Below are positions 36,501-51,400 of a stretch of 64,000 bases of DNA, piece by piece. The notes beneath the pieces were generated by a model. That model was not told the DNA's origin, did not search any database, and saw only the letters and a program-made list of their open reading frames with translations. Location of the stretch: assembly GCA_963693285.1 (NCBI GenBank), contig OY848928.1:2480501-2544500 (forward strand). Reading direction: 5' to 3'. Within the stretch, counting starts at the first letter, position 1, and every line of letters starts with the position of its first letter. This DNA comes from Xestospongia muta. Taxonomy: Eukaryota; Porifera; Demospongiae; Haplosclerida; Petrosiidae. Position numbers and translations under genes: made by a program.

Positions 36501-39500
36501 TAAACTTACAAAATTCTTTAGATCAGCTTATTTAACCAGTTTTCACAGTTAATTTCTAATCTTTTTTACCTTTAAAAAAGCTCTAAACTCTTTATTTTAG
36601 AGTTTTAACCTATTTAGACTACTTTATTTGTATATTTAAAACAGATAAACTTACTAAACTCTTTAGATCAGCTTATTTAACCAGTTTTCACAGTTAATTT
36701 CTAATCTTTTTTAACTTTAAAAAAGCTCTAAACTCTTTATTTTAGAGTTTTAATCTATTTAGACTACTTTATTAGTATATTTAAGACAGATAAACTTACT
36801 AAACTCTTTAGATCAGCTTATTTAACCAGTTTTCACAGTTAATTTCTAACCTTTTATAACTTTCAAAAAGCTCTAAACTGTTTATTTTAGAGTTTTAACC
36901 TATTTAGACTACTTTATTAGTATATTTAAGTCAGATAAACTTACTAAACTCTTTAGATCGGCTTATTTAACCAGTTTTCACAGTTAATTTCTAATCTTTT
37001 TTACCTTTAAAAAAGCTCTAAACTCTTTATTTTAGAGTTTTAACCTATTTAGACTACTTTATTAGTATATTTAAGACAGATAAACTTGCAAAACTCTATA
37101 GATCAGCTTATTTAAACAGTTTTCACAGTTAATTTCTAATCTTTTTTAACTTTCAAAAAGCTCTAAACTCTTTATTTTAGAGTTTTAACCTATTTAGACT
37201 ACTTTATTAGTATACTTAACAAAAATAAACTTACTAAACTCTTTAGATCAGCTTATTTAACCAGTTTTCACAGTTAATTTCTAATCTTTTATAACTTTCA
37301 AAAAACATTAAACTCTTTATTTTAGAGTTTTAACCTATTTAGACTACTTTATTAGTATATTTAAGACAGATAAACTTACTAAACTCTTTAGATCAGCTTA
37401 TTTAACCAGTTTTCACAGTTAATTTCTAATCTTTTTTACCTTTAAAAAAGCTCTAAACTCTTTATTTTAGAGTTTTAACATATTTAGACTACTTTATTAG
37501 TATATTTAAGACAGATAAATTTACTAAACTCTTTAGATCAGCTTATTTAACCAGTTTTCACAGTTAATTTCTAATCTTTTTCAACTTTGAAAAAGCTCTA
37601 AACTCTTTATTTTAGAGTTTTAACCTATTTAGACTACTTTATTAGTATATTTAAGACAGATAAACTTACTGAACTCTTTAGATCAGCTTATTTAACCAGT
37701 TTTCACAGTTAATTTCTAATCTTTTTTACATTTAAAAAAGCTCTAAACTCTTTATTTTAGAGTTTTAACCTATTTAGACTACTTTATTAGTATATTTAAG
37801 ACAGATAAACTTACTAAACTCTTTAGATCAGCTTATTTAACCAGTTTTGACAGTTAATTTCTAATCTTTTTACCTTTAAAAAAGCTCTAAACTCTTTATT
37901 TTAGAGTTTTAACCTATTTAGACTACTTTATTAGTATATTTAAGACAGATAAACTTACTAAACTCTTTAGATCAGCTTATTTAACCAGTTTTCACAGTTA
38001 ATTTCTAATCTTTTTTACCTTTAAAAAAGCTCTAAACTCTTTATTTTAGAGTTTTAACCTATTTAGACTACTTTATTAGTATATTTAAGACAGATAAACT
38101 TACTAAACTCTTTAGATCAGCTTATTTAACCAGTTTTCACAGTTAATTTCTAATCTTTTTAACTTTCAAAAAGCTCTAAACTCTTTATTTTAGAGTTTTA
38201 ACCTATTTAGACTACTTTATTAGTGTAATTAAGAGAGATAAACTTACTAAACTCTTTAGATCAGCTTATTTAACCAGTTTTCATAGTTAATTTCTAATCG
38301 TTTTCAACTTTCAAAAAGTTTAAACTCTTTATTTTAGAGTTTTAACCTATTTAGACTACTTTATTAGTATATTTAAGAGAGATAAACTTACTAAACTCTT
38401 TAGATCAGCTTATTTAACCAGTTTTTACAGTTAATTTCTAATCGTTTTCAACTTTCAAAAAGCTCTAAACTCTTTATTTTAGAGTTTTACCCTATTTAGA
38501 CTACTTTATTAGTATATTTAAGACAGATAAACTTACAAAACTCTTTAGATCAGCTTATTTAACCAGTTTTCACAGTTAATTTCTAATCTTTTTTAACTTT
38601 CAAAAAGCTCTAAACTCTTTATTTTAGAGTTTTAACCTATTTAGACTACTTTATTAGTATATTTAAGAGAGATAAACTTACTAAACTCTTTAGATCAGCT
38701 TATTTAACCAGTTTTCACAGTTAATTTCTAATCATTTTCAACTTTAAAAAGCTCTAAACTCTTTATTTTAGAGTTTTAACCTATTTAGACTACTTTATTA
38801 GTATATTTAAGACAGATAAACTTACTAAACTCTTTAGATAAGTTATTTAACCAGTTTTCACAGTTAATTTCTAATCTTTTTTAACTTTCAAAAAGCTCTA
38901 AACTCTTTATTTTTGAGTTTTAACCTATTTAGACTACTTTATTAGTATATTTAAGACAGATAAACTTACTAAACTCTTTAGATCAGCTTATTTAACCAGT
39001 TTTCACAGTTAATTTCTAATCTTTTTTACCTTTAAAAAAGCTCTAAACTCTTTATTTTAGAGTTTTAACCTATTTAGACTACTTTATTAGTATATTTAAG
39101 ACAAATAAACTTACTAAACTCTTTAGATCAGCTTATTTAACCAGTTTTCACAGTTAATTTCTAATCTTTTTTAACTTTCAAAAAGCTCTAAACTCTTTAT
39201 TTTAGAGTTTTAACCTCTTTAGACTACTTTATTAGTATATTTAAGAGAGATAAACTTACGAAACTCTTTAGATCAGCTTATTTAACCAGTTTTCACAGTT
39301 AATTTCAAATCTTTTTTAACTTTCAAAAAGCTCTAAACTCTTTATTTTAGAGTTTTAACCTATTTAGACTACTTTATTAGTATATTTAAGACAGATAAAC
39401 TTACAAAACTCTTTAGATCAGCTTATTTAACCAGTTTTCACAGTTAATTTCTAATCTTTTTTAACTTTAAAAAAGCTCTAAACTCTTTATTTTAGAGTTT

Positions 39501-41819
39501 TAACCTATTTAGACTACTTTATTAGTATATTTAAGACAGATAAACTTACTAAACTCTTTAGATCAGCTTATTTAACCAGTTTTCACAGTTAATTTCTAAT
39601 CTTTTTCAACTTTCAAAAAGCTCTAAACTCTTTATTTTAGACGTTTAATCTATTTAGACTACTTTATAAGTATATTTAAGAAAAATAAATTTACTAAACT
39701 CTATAGATCAGCTTATTTAACCAGTTTTCACAGTTAATTTCTAATCTTTTTTAACTTTCAAAAAGCTCTAAACTCTTTATTTTAGAGTTTTAACCTATTT
39801 AGACTACTTTATTAGTATATTTAAGACAGATAAACTTACTAAACTCTTTAGATCAGCTTATTTAACCAGTTTTTACAGTTAATTTCTAATCTTTTTTACC
39901 TTTAAAAAAGCTCTAAACTTTCATTTTAGTGTTTTAACCTATTTAGACTACTTTATTAGTATATGTAAGAGAGATAAACTTACTAAACTCTTTAGATCAG
40001 TTTATTTAACCAGTTTTCACAGTTAATTTCTAATCATTTTTAACTTTCAAAAAGCTCTAAACTCTTTATTTTAGAGTTTTAACCTATTTAGACTACTTTA
40101 TTAGTATATTTAAGACAGATAAACTTACTAAACTCTTTAGATCAGCTTATTTAACCAGTTTTCACAGTTAATTTCTAATCGTTTTCAACTTTCAAAAAGC
40201 TCTAAACTCTTTATTTTAGAGTTTTAACCTATTTAGACTACTTTATTAGTATATTTAAAAGAGATAAACTTACTAAACTCTTTAGATCAGCTTATTTAAC
40301 CAGTTTTCAAAGTTAATTTCTAATCTTTTTTACCTTTAAAAAAATCTAAACTCTTCATGTTAGAGTTTTAACCTATTTAGACTACTTTATTAGTATATTT
40401 AAGACAGATAAACTTAAAAAACTCTTTAGATCAGCTTATTTAACCAGTTTTCACAGTTAATTTCTAATCTTTTTTACCTTTAAAAAAGCTCTAAACTCTT
40501 TATTTTAGAGTTTTAACCTATTTAGACTACTTTATTAGTGTAATTAAGAGAGATAAATCTACTAAACTCTTTAGATCAGCTTATTTAACCAGTTTTCACA
40601 GTTAATTTCTAATCATTTTCAACTTTCAAAAAGCTTTAAACTCTTTATTTTAGAGTTTTAACCTATTTAGACTACTTTATTAGTATATTTAAGACAGATA
40701 AACTTACTAAACTCTTTAGATCAGCTTATTTAACCAGTTTTCACAGTTAATTTCTAATCTTTTTTAACTTTTAGAAAGCTCTAAACTCTTTATTTTAGAG
40801 TTTTAACCTATTTAGACTACTTTATTAGTATATTTAAGACAGATAAACTTACTAAACTCTTTAGATCAGCTTATTTAACCAGTTTTCACAGTTAATTTCT
40901 AATGATTTTCAACTTTCAAAAAGCTTTAAACTCTTTATTTTGGAGTTTTAACCTATTTAGACTACTTTATTAGTATATTTAAGACAGATAAACTTACAAA
41001 ACTCTTTAGATCAGCTTATTTAACCAGTTTTCACACTTAATTTCTAATCTTTTTCAACTTTGAAAAAGCTCTAAACTCTTTATTTTAGAGTTTTAACCTA
41101 TTTAGACTACTTTATTAGTGTAATTAAGACAGATAAACTTACAAAACTGTTTAGATCAGCTTATTTAACCAGTTTTCACAGTTAATTTCTAATCTTTTTT
41201 AACTTTCAAAAAGCTCTAAACTCTTTATTTTAGAGTTTTAATCTATTTAGACTACTTTATTAGAATATTTAAGAAAAATAAACTTACTAAACTCTTTAGA
41301 TCAGCTTATTTAACCAGTTTTCACAGTTAATTTCTAATCTTTTATAACTTTCAAAAAGCTCTAAACTCTTTATTTTAGAGTTTTAACCTATTTAGACTAC
41401 TTTATTAGTGTAATTAAGACAGATAAACTTACAAAACTGTTTAGATCAGCTTATTTAACCAGTTTTCACAGTTAATTTCTAATCTTTTTTAACTTTCAAA
41501 AAGCTCTAAACTCTTTATTTTAGAGTTTTAATCTATTTAGACTACTTTATTACTATATTTAAGAAAAATAAACTTACTAAACTCTTTAGATCAGCTTATT
41601 TAACCAGTTTTCACAGTTAATTTCTAATTTTTATAACTTTCAAAAAGCTCTAAACTCTTTATTTTAGAGTTTTAACCTATTTAGACTACTTTATTAGTAT
41701 ATTTAAGACAGATAAACTTACTAAACTCTTTAGATCAGCTTATTTAACCAGTTTTCACAGTTAATTTCTAATCTTTTTCAACTTTCAAAAAGCTCTAAAC
41801 TCTTTATTTTAGAGTTTTA

Positions 41820-44800
41820 ACCTATTTAGACTACTTTATTAGTATATTTAAGAGAGATAAACTTACTAAACTCTTTAGATCAGCTTATTTAACCAGTTTT
41901 CACAGTTAATTTCTAATCTTTTTTAACTTTCAAAAAGCTCTAAACTCTTTATTTTAGAGTTTTAACCTATTTAGACTACTTTATTAGTGTATTTCAGAAA
42001 GATAAACTTACAAAACTCTTTAGATCAGCTTATTTAACCAGTTTTCACAGTTAATTTCTAATCTTTTTTACCTTTAAAAAAGCTCTATACTCTTTATTTT
42101 AGAGTTTTAACCTATTTAGACTACTTTATTAGTATATTTAAGACAGATAAACTTACTAAACTCTTTAGATCGGCTTATTTAACCAGTTTTCACAGTTAAT
42201 TTCTAATCTTTTTTAACTTTCAAAAAGCTCTAAATTCCTTATTTTAGAGTTTTAACCTATTTAGACTACTTTATTAGTATATTTAAGAGAGATAAACTTA
42301 CTAAACTCTTTAGAGCAGCTTATTTAACCAGTTTTCACAGTTAATTTCTTATCTTTTTACCTTTAAAAAAGCTCTAAACTCTTTATTTTAGAGTTTTAAC
42401 CTATTTAGACTACTTTATTAGTATATTTAAGACAGATAAACTTACTAAACTCTTTAGATCAGCTTATTTAACCAGTTTTCACAGTTAATTTCAAATCTTT
42501 TTACCTTTAAAAAAGCTCTAGACTCTTTATTTTAGAGTTTTAACCTTTTTAGACTACTTTATTAGTATATTTAAGACAGATAAACTTACAAAACTCTTTA
42601 GATCAGCTTATTTAACCAGTTTTCATAGTTAATTTCTAATCTTTTTTAACTTTCAAAAAGCTCTAAACTCTTTATTTTAGAGTTTTAACCTATTTAGACT
42701 ACTTTATTAGTATAGTTATGACAGATAAACTTACTAAACTCTTTAGATCAGCTTATTTAACCAGTTTTCACAGTTAATTTCTAATCTTTTTACCTTTAAA
42801 AAAACTCAAAACTCTTTTATTTTAGAGTTTTAACCTATTTAGACTACTTTATTAGTATATTTAAGACAGATAAACTTACTAAACTCTTTAGATCAGCTTA
42901 TTTAACCAGTTTTCACAGTTAATTTCTAATCTTTTTTAACTTACAAAAAGCTCTAAACTCTTTATTTTAGAGTTTTAACCTATTTAGACTACTTTATTAG
43001 TGTAATTAAGAGAGATAAATCTACTAAACTCTTTAGATCAGCTTATTTAACCAGTTTTCACAGTTAATTTCTAATGATTATCAACTTTCAAAAAGCTTTA
43101 AACTCTTTATTTTAGAGTTTTAACCTATTTAGACTACTTTATTAGTATATTTAAGACAGATAAACTTAATAAACTCTTTAGATCAGCTTATTTAACCAGT
43201 TTTCACAGTTAATTTCTAATCTTTTTTAACTTTTAGAAAGCTCTAAACTCTTTATTTTAGAGTTTTAACCTATTTAGACTACTTTATTAGTATATTTAAG
43301 AGAGATAAACTTACTAAACTCTTTAGATCAGCTTATTTAACCAGTTTTCACAGTTAATTTCTAATGATTTTCAACTTTCAAAAAGCTTTAAACTCTTTAT
43401 TTTAGAGTTTTAACCTATTTAGACTACTTTATTAGTATATTTAAGACAGATAAACTTACAAAACTCTTTAGATCAGCTTATTTAACCAGTTTTCACAGTT
43501 AATTTCTAATCTTTTTCAACTTTCAAAAAGCTCTAAACTCTTTATTTTAGAGTTTTAACCTAATTAGACTACTTTATTAGTATATTTAAGACAGATAAAC
43601 TTACTAAACTCTTTAGATCAGCTTATTTAACCAGTTTTCACAGTTAATTTCTAATCTTTTTTAACTTTCAAAAAGCTCTAAACTCTTTATTTTAGAGTTT
43701 TAATCGATTTAGACTACTTTATTAGTATATTTAAGAAAAATAAACTTACTAAACTCTTTAGATCAGCTTATTTAACCAGTTTTCACAGTTAATTTCTAAT
43801 CTTTTATAACTTTCAAAAAGCTCTAAACTCTTTATTTTAGAGTTTCAATCTATTTAGACTACTTTATTAGTATATTTAAGAAAAATAAACTTACTAAACT
43901 CTTTAGATCAGCTTATTTAACCAGTTTTCACAGTTAATTTCTAATCTTTTATAACTTTCAAAAAGCTCTAAACTCTTTATTTTAGAGTTTTAACCTATTT
44001 AGACTACTTTATTAGTATATTTAAGACAGATAAACTTACTAAACTCTTTAGATCAGCTTATTTAACCAGTTTTTACAGTTAATTTCTAATCTTTTTACCT
44101 TTAAAAAAGCTCTAAACTTTTTATTTTAGTGTTTTAACCTATTTAGACTACTTTATTAGTATATGTAAGAGAGATAAACTTACTAAACTCTTTAGATCAG
44201 CTTATTTAACCAGTTTTCACAGTTAATTTCTAATCATTTTTAACTTTCAAAAAGCTCTAAACTCTTTATTTTAGAGTTTTAACCTATTTAGACTACTTTA
44301 TTAGTATATTTAAGAGAGATAAACTTACTAAACTCTTTAGATCAGCTTATTTAACCAGTTTTCACAGTTAATTTCTAATCATTTTTAACTTTCAAAAAGC
44401 TCTAAACTCTTTATTTTAGAGTTTTAACCTATTTAGACTACTTTATTAGTATATTTAAGAGAGATAAACTTACTAAACTCTTTAGATCAGCTTATTAAAC
44501 CAGTTTTCACAGTTAATTTCTAATCGTTTTCAACTTTGAAAAAGCTCTAAACTCTTTATTTTAGAGTTTTAACCTATTTAGACTACTTTATTAGTATATT
44601 TAAGACAGATAAACTTACTAAACTCTTTAGATCAGCTTATTTAACCAGTTTTCACACTTAATTTCTCATCTTTTTTACCTTTAAAAAAATCTAAACTCTT
44701 CATGTTAGAGTTTTAACCTATTTAGACTACTTTATTAGTATATTTAAGACAGATAAACTTACAAAACTCTTTAGATCTGCTTATTTAACCAGTTTTCACA

Positions 44801-47800
44801 GTTAATTTCTAATCTTTTTTACCTTTAAAAAAGCTCTAAACTCTTTATTTTAGAGTTTTAACCTATTTAGACTACTTTATTAGTATATTTAAGACAGATA
44901 AACTTACTAAACTCTTTAGATCAGCTTATTTAACCAGTTTTCACAGTTAATTTCTAATCTTTTTTAACTTTCAAAAAGCTCTAAACTCTTTATTTTAGAG
45001 TTTTAACCTATTTAGACTACTTTATTAGTATATTTAAGACAGATAAACTTACTAAACTCTTTAGATCGGCTTATTAAACCAGTTTTCACAGTTAATTTCT
45101 AATCTTTTTTAACTTTGAAAAAGCTCTAAACTCTTTATTTTAGAGTTTTAACCTATTTAGACTACTTTATTAGTATATTTAAGAGAGATAAACTTACTAA
45201 ACTCTTTAGATCAGCTTATTTAACCAGTTTTAACAGTTAATTTCTTAATTTTTTGACATTTAAAAAAGCTCTAAACTCTTTATTTTAGAGTTTTAACCTA
45301 TTTAGACTACTTTATTAGTATATTTAAGACAGATAAACTTACTAAACTCTTTAGATCAGCTTATTTAACCAGTTTTGACAGTTAATTTCTAATCTTTTTC
45401 AACTTTCAAAAAGCTCTAAACTCTTTATTTTAGAGTTTTAACCTATTTAGACTACTTTATTAGTATATTTAAGACAGATAAACTTACTAAACTCTTTAGA
45501 TCAGCTTATTTAAACAGTTTTCACAGTTAATTTCTAATCTTTTTTAACTTACAAAAAGCTCTAAACTCTTTATTTTAGAGTTTTAACCTATTTAGACTAC
45601 TTTATTAGTGTAATTAAGAGAGATAAATCTACTAAACTCTTTAGATCAGCTTATTTAACCAGTTTTCACAGTTAATTTCTAATGATTATCAACTTTCAAA
45701 AAGCTTTAAACTCTTTATTTTAGAGTTTTAACCTATTTAGACTACTTTATTAGTATATTTAAGACAGATAAACTTAATAAACTCTTTAGATCAGCTTATT
45801 TAACCAGTTTTCACAGTTAATTTCTAATCTTTTTTAACTTTTAGAAAGCTCTAAACTCTTTATTTTAGAGTTTTAACCTATTTAGACTACTTTATTAGTA
45901 TATTTAAGAGAGATAAACTTACTAAACTCTTTAGATCAGCTTATTTAACCAGTTTTCACAGTTAATTTCTAATCTTTTTCAACTTTCAAAAAGCTCTAAA
46001 CTCTTTATTTTAGAGTTTTAACCTATTTAGACTACTTTATTAGTATATTTAAGAGAGATAAACTTACTAAACTCTTTAGATCAGCTTATTTAACCAGTTT
46101 TCACAGTTAATTTCTAATCTTTTTTAACTTTCAAAAAGCTCTAAACTCTTTATTTTAGAGTTTTAACCTATTTAGACTACTTTATTAGTGTATTGAAGAA
46201 AGATAAACTTACAAAACTCTTTAGATCAGCTTATTTAACCAGTTTTCACAGTTAATTTCTAATCTTTTTTACCTTTAAAAAAGCTCTAAACTCTTTATTT
46301 TAGAGTTTTAACCTATTTAGACTACTTTATTAGTATATTTAAGAGAGATAAACTTACTAAACTCTTTAGATCGGCTTATTTAACCAGTTTTCACAGTTAA
46401 TTTCTAATCTTTTTTAACTTTCAAAAAGCTCTAAATTCCTTATTTTAGAGTTTTAACCTATTTAGACTACTTTATTAGTATATTTAAGAGAGATAAACTT
46501 ACTAAACTCTTTAGAGCAGCTTATTTAACCAGTTTTCACAGTTAATTTCTTATCTTTTTACCTTTAAAAAAGCTCTAAACTCTTTATTTTAGATTTTTAA
46601 CCTATTTAGACTACTTTATTAGTATATTTAAGACAGATAAACTTACTAAACTCTTTAGATCAGCTTATTTAACCAGTTTTCACAGTTAATTTCAAATCTT
46701 TTTACCTTTAAAAAAGCTCTAGACTCTTTATTTTAGAGTTTTAACCTTTTTAGACTACTTTATTAGTATATTTAAGACAGATAAACTTACAAAACTCTTT
46801 AGATCAGCTTATTTAACCAGTTTTCATAGTTAATTTCTAATCTTTTTTAACTTTCAAAAAGCTCTAAACTCTTTATTTTAGAGTTTTAACCTATTTAGAC
46901 TACTTTATTAGTATAGTTATGACAGATAAACTTACTAAACTCTTTAGATCAGCTTATTTAACCAGTTTTCACAGTTAATTTCTAATCTTTTTACCTTTAA
47001 AAAAACTCAAAACTCTTTTATTTTAGAGTTTTAACCTATTTAGACTACTTTATTAGTATATTTAAGACAGATAAACTTACTAAACTCTTTAGATCAGCTT
47101 ATTTAACCAGTTTTCACAGTTAATTTCTAATCTTTTTTAACTTACAAAAAGCTCTAAACTCTTTATTTTAGAGTTTTAACCTATTTAGACTACTTTATTA
47201 GTGTAATTAAGAGAGATAAATCTACTAAACTCTTTAGATCAGCTTATTTAACCAGTTTTCACAGTTAATTTCTAATGATTTTCAACTTTCAAAAAGCTTT
47301 AAACTCTTTATTTTAGAGTTTTAACCTATTTAGACTACTTTATTAGTATATTTAAGACAGATAAACTTACAAAACTCTTTAGATCAGCTTATTTAACCAG
47401 TTTTCACAGTTAATTTCTAATCTTTTTCAACTTTCAAAAAGCTCTAAACTCTTTATTTTAGAGTTTTAACCTAATTAGACTACTTTATTAGTATATTTAA
47501 GACAGATAAACTTACTAAACTCTTTAGATCAGCTTATTTAACCAGTTTTCACAGTTAATTTCTAATCTTTTTTAACTTTCAAAAAGCTCTAAACTCTTTA
47601 TTTTAGAGTTTTAATCGATTTAGACTACTTTATTAGTATATTTAAGAAAAATAAACTTACTAAACTCTTTAGATCAGCTTATTTAACCAGTTTTCACAGT
47701 TAATTTCTAATCTTTTATAACTTTCAAAAAGCTCTAAACTCTTTATTTTAGAGTTTCAATCTATTTAGACTACTTTATTAGTATATTTAAGAAAAATAAA

Positions 47801-48480
47801 CTTACTAAACTCTTTAGATCAGCTTATTTAACCAGTTTTCACAGTTAATTTCTAATCTTTTATAACTTTCAAAAAGCTCTAAACTCTTTATTTTAGAGTT
47901 TTAACCTATTTAGACTACTTTATTAGTATATTTAAGACAGATAAACTTACTAAACTCTTTAGATCAGCTTATTTAACCAGTTTTTACAGTTAATTTCTAA
48001 TCTTTTTTACCTTTAAAAAAGCTCTAAACTTTTTATTTTAGTGTTTTAACCTATTTAGACTAGTTTATTAGTATATGTAAGAGAGATAAACTTACTAAAC
48101 TCTTTAGATCAGCTTATTTAACCAGTTTTCACAGTTAATTTCTAATCATTTTTAACTTTCAAAAAGCTCTAAACTCTTTATTTTAGAGTTTTAACCTATT
48201 TAGACTACTTTATTAGTATATTTAAGAGAGATAAACTTACTAAACTCTTTAGATCAGCTTATTTAACCAGTTTTCACAGTTAATTTCTAATCGTTTTCAA
48301 CTTTGAAAAAGCTCTAAACTCTTTATTTTAGAGTTTTAACCTATTTAGACTACTTTATTAGTATATTTAAGACAGATAAACTTACTAAACTCTTTAGATC
48401 AGCTTATTTAATCAGTTTTCACACTTAATTTCTCATTTTTTTTACCTTTAAAAAAAATCTAAACTCTTCATGTTAGAGTT
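41820..48480 (-). repeat. Duplication at 4201-bp offset (29-mer)
   Basis: GTGTATT before AGAAAGATAAAC (41987 and 46188), TAAATTCCTT (42231 and 46432), GTTATGACAG (42715 and 46916) and CTTACAAAAAGC (TTAC at 42941 and 47142) are all 4201 bp apart. Beyond these, TAATCGATTT (43701 and 47612) and ATATGTAAG (44161 and 48073) are 3911-3912 bp apart, so the second copy lost two monomers in between. The TTACAAAAAGC cassette also occurs at 45549 as an additional partial copy. Confidence 0.9.
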
Positions 48481-51400
48481 TTAACCTATTTACACTACTT
48501 TATTAGTATATTTAAGACAGATAAACTTACAAAACTCTTTAGATCAGCTTATTTAACCAGTTTTCACAGTTAATTTCTAATCTTTTTTACCTTTAAAAAA
48601 GCTCTAAACTCTTTATTTTAGAGTTTTAACCTATTTAGACTACTTTATTAGTATATTTAAGACAGATAAACTTACTAAACTCTTTAGATCGGCTTATTTA
48701 ACCAGTTTTCACAGTTAATTTCTAATCTTTTTTAACTTTCAAAAAGCTCTAAACTCTTTATTTTAGAGTTTTAACCTATTTAGACTACTTTATTAGTATA
48801 TTTAAGACAGATAAACTTACTAAACTCTTTAGATCGGCTTATTTAACCAGTTTTCACAGTTAATTTCTAATCTTTTTTAACTTTCAAAAAGCTCTAAACT
48901 CTTTATTTTAGAGTTTTAACCTATTGAGACTACTTTATTAGTATATTTAAGACAGATAAACTTACTAAACTCTTTAGATCAGCTTATTTAACCAGTTTTA
49001 ACAGTTAATTTCTTATCTTTTTACCTTTAAAAAAGCTCTAAACTCTTTATTTTAGAGTTTTAACCTATTTAGACTACTTTATTAGTATATTTAAGACAGA
49101 TAAACTTACTAAACTCTTTAGATCAGCTTATTTAACCAGTTTCACAGTTAATTTTCAATCTTTTTTACATTTAAAAAAGCTCTAAACTCTTTATTTTAGA
49201 GTTTTAACCTATTTAGACTACTTTATTACTATATTTAAGACAGATAAACTTACTAAACTCTTTAGATCAGCTTATTTAACCAGTTTTCAAAGTTAATTTC
49301 TAATCGTTTTCAACTTTCAAAAAGCTCTAAACTCTTTATTTTAGAGTTTTAACCTATTTAGATTACTTTATTAGTATATTTAAGACAGATAAACTTACTA
49401 AACTCTTTAGATCAGCTTATTTAACCAGTTTTCACAGTTAATTTCTAATCTTTTTACCTTTAAAAAAGCTCTAGACTCTTTATTTTAGAGTTTTAACCTA
49501 TTTAGACTACTTTAATAGTATATTTAAAACAGATAAACTTACTAAACTCTTTAGATCAGCTTATTTAACCAGTTTTCACAGTTAATTTCTAATCTTTTTT
49601 AACTTTCAAAAAGCTCTAAACTCTTTATTTTAGAGTTTTAACCTATTTAGACTACTTTATTAGTATATTTAAGAGAGATAAACTTACAAAACTCTTTAGA
49701 TCAGCTTATTTAACCAGTTTTCACAGTTAATTTCTAATCTTTTTTCCATTAAAAAAGCTCTAAACTCTTTATTTTAGAGTTTTAACGTATTTAGACTACT
49801 TTATTAGTATATTTAAGAGAGATAAACTTACTAAACTCTTTAGATCAGCTTATTTAACCAGTTTTCACAGTTAATTTCTAATCATTTTCAACTTTAAAAA
49901 GCTCTAAACTCTTTATTTTAGAGTTTTAACCTATTTAGACAACTTTATTAGTATATTTAAGACAGATAAACTTACTAAACTCTTTAGATAAGTTATTTAA
50001 CCAGTTTTCACAGTTAATTTCTAATCTTTTTTAACTTTCAAAAAGCTCTAAACTCTTTATTTTAGAGTTTTAACCTATTTAGACTACTTTATTAGTATAT
50101 TTAAGACAGATAAACTTACTAAACTCTTTAGATCAGCTTATTTAACCAGTTTTCACAGTTAATTTCTAATCTTTTTTACCTTTAAAAAAGCTCTAAACTC
50201 TTTATTTTAGAGATTTAACCTATTTAGACTACTTTATTAGTATATTTAAGACAGATAAACTTACTAAACTCTTTAGATCAGCTTATTTAACCAGTTTTCA
50301 CAGTTAATTTCTAATCTTTTTTAACTTTCAAAAAGCTCTAAACTCTTTATTTTAGAGTTTTAACCTATTTAGACTACTTTATTAGTATATTTAAGACAGA
50401 TAAACTTACTAAACTCTTTAGATCAGCTTATTTAACCTGTTTTCACAGTTAATTTCTAATCTTTTTTACCTTTAAAAATGCTCTAAACTCTTTTTTTTAG
50501 AGTTTTAACCTATTTAGACTACTTTATTAGTATATTTAAGACAGATAAACTTACTAAACTCTTTAGATCAGCTTATTTAACCAGTTTTCACAGTTAATTT
50601 CTAATCTTTTTTAACTTTCAAAAAGCTCTACTCTTTATTTTAGACGTTTAATCTATTTAGACTACTTTATAAGTATATTTAAGAAAAATAAATTTACTAA
50701 ACTCTTTAGATCAGCTTATTTAACCAGTTTTCACAGTTAATTTCTAATCTTTTTCAACTTTCAAAAAGCTCTAAACTCTTTATTTTAGAGTTTTAACCTA
50801 TTTAGACTACTTTATTAGTATATTTAAGACAGATAAACTTGCTAAACTCTTTAGATCAGCTTATTTAACCAGTTTTTACAGTTAATTTCTAATCTCTTTT
50901 ACCTTTAAAAAAGCTCTAAACTTTTTATTTTAGTGTTTTAACCTATTTAGAATACTTTATTAGTATATGTAAGAGAGATAAACTTACTAAACTCTTTAGA
51001 TCAGTTTATTTAACCAGTTTTCACAGTTAATTTCTAATCATTTTTAAATTTCAAAAAGCTCTAAACTCTTTATTTTAGAGTTTTAACCTATTTAGACTAC
51101 TTTATTAGTATATTTAGGAGAGATAAACTTACTAAACTCTTTAGATCAGCTTATTTAACCAGTTTTCACAGTTAATTTCTAATCGTTTTCAACTTTGAAA
51201 AAGCTCTAAACTCTTTATTTTACTAAACTCTTTAGATCAGCTTATTTAACCAGTTTTCACACTTAATTTCTCATCTTTTTTACCTTTAAAAAAATCTAAA
51301 CTCTTCATGTTAGAGTTTTAACCTATTTAGACTACTTTATTAGTATATTTAAGACAGATTAACTTACAAAACTCTTTAGATCTGCTTATTTAACCAGTTT

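Larger units (their letters stand above)
28301..51050 (-). repeat. Long-range repeat: 28.3-30.4 kb copied at 49.0-51.05 kb, partly at 38.7-40.05 kb
   Basis: TTCTTATCTT is at 28301 and 49010, TAGATTACTTT has GATTAC at 28651 and 49361, and AAGTTATTTAACC is at 29281 and 49990. All are 20709-20710 bp apart. The same order then continues in both: AACCTGTTTTC, AGACGTTTAATC (29934 and 50642), AGTTTTTACAG, TTTTAGTGTTTT, ATATGTAAGAGAG, GATCAGTTTATT. A third partial copy starts at AAGTTATTT (38840), has AGACGTTTAATC at 39639 after one extra monomer, and runs to about 40.05 kb. Confidence 0.87.
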
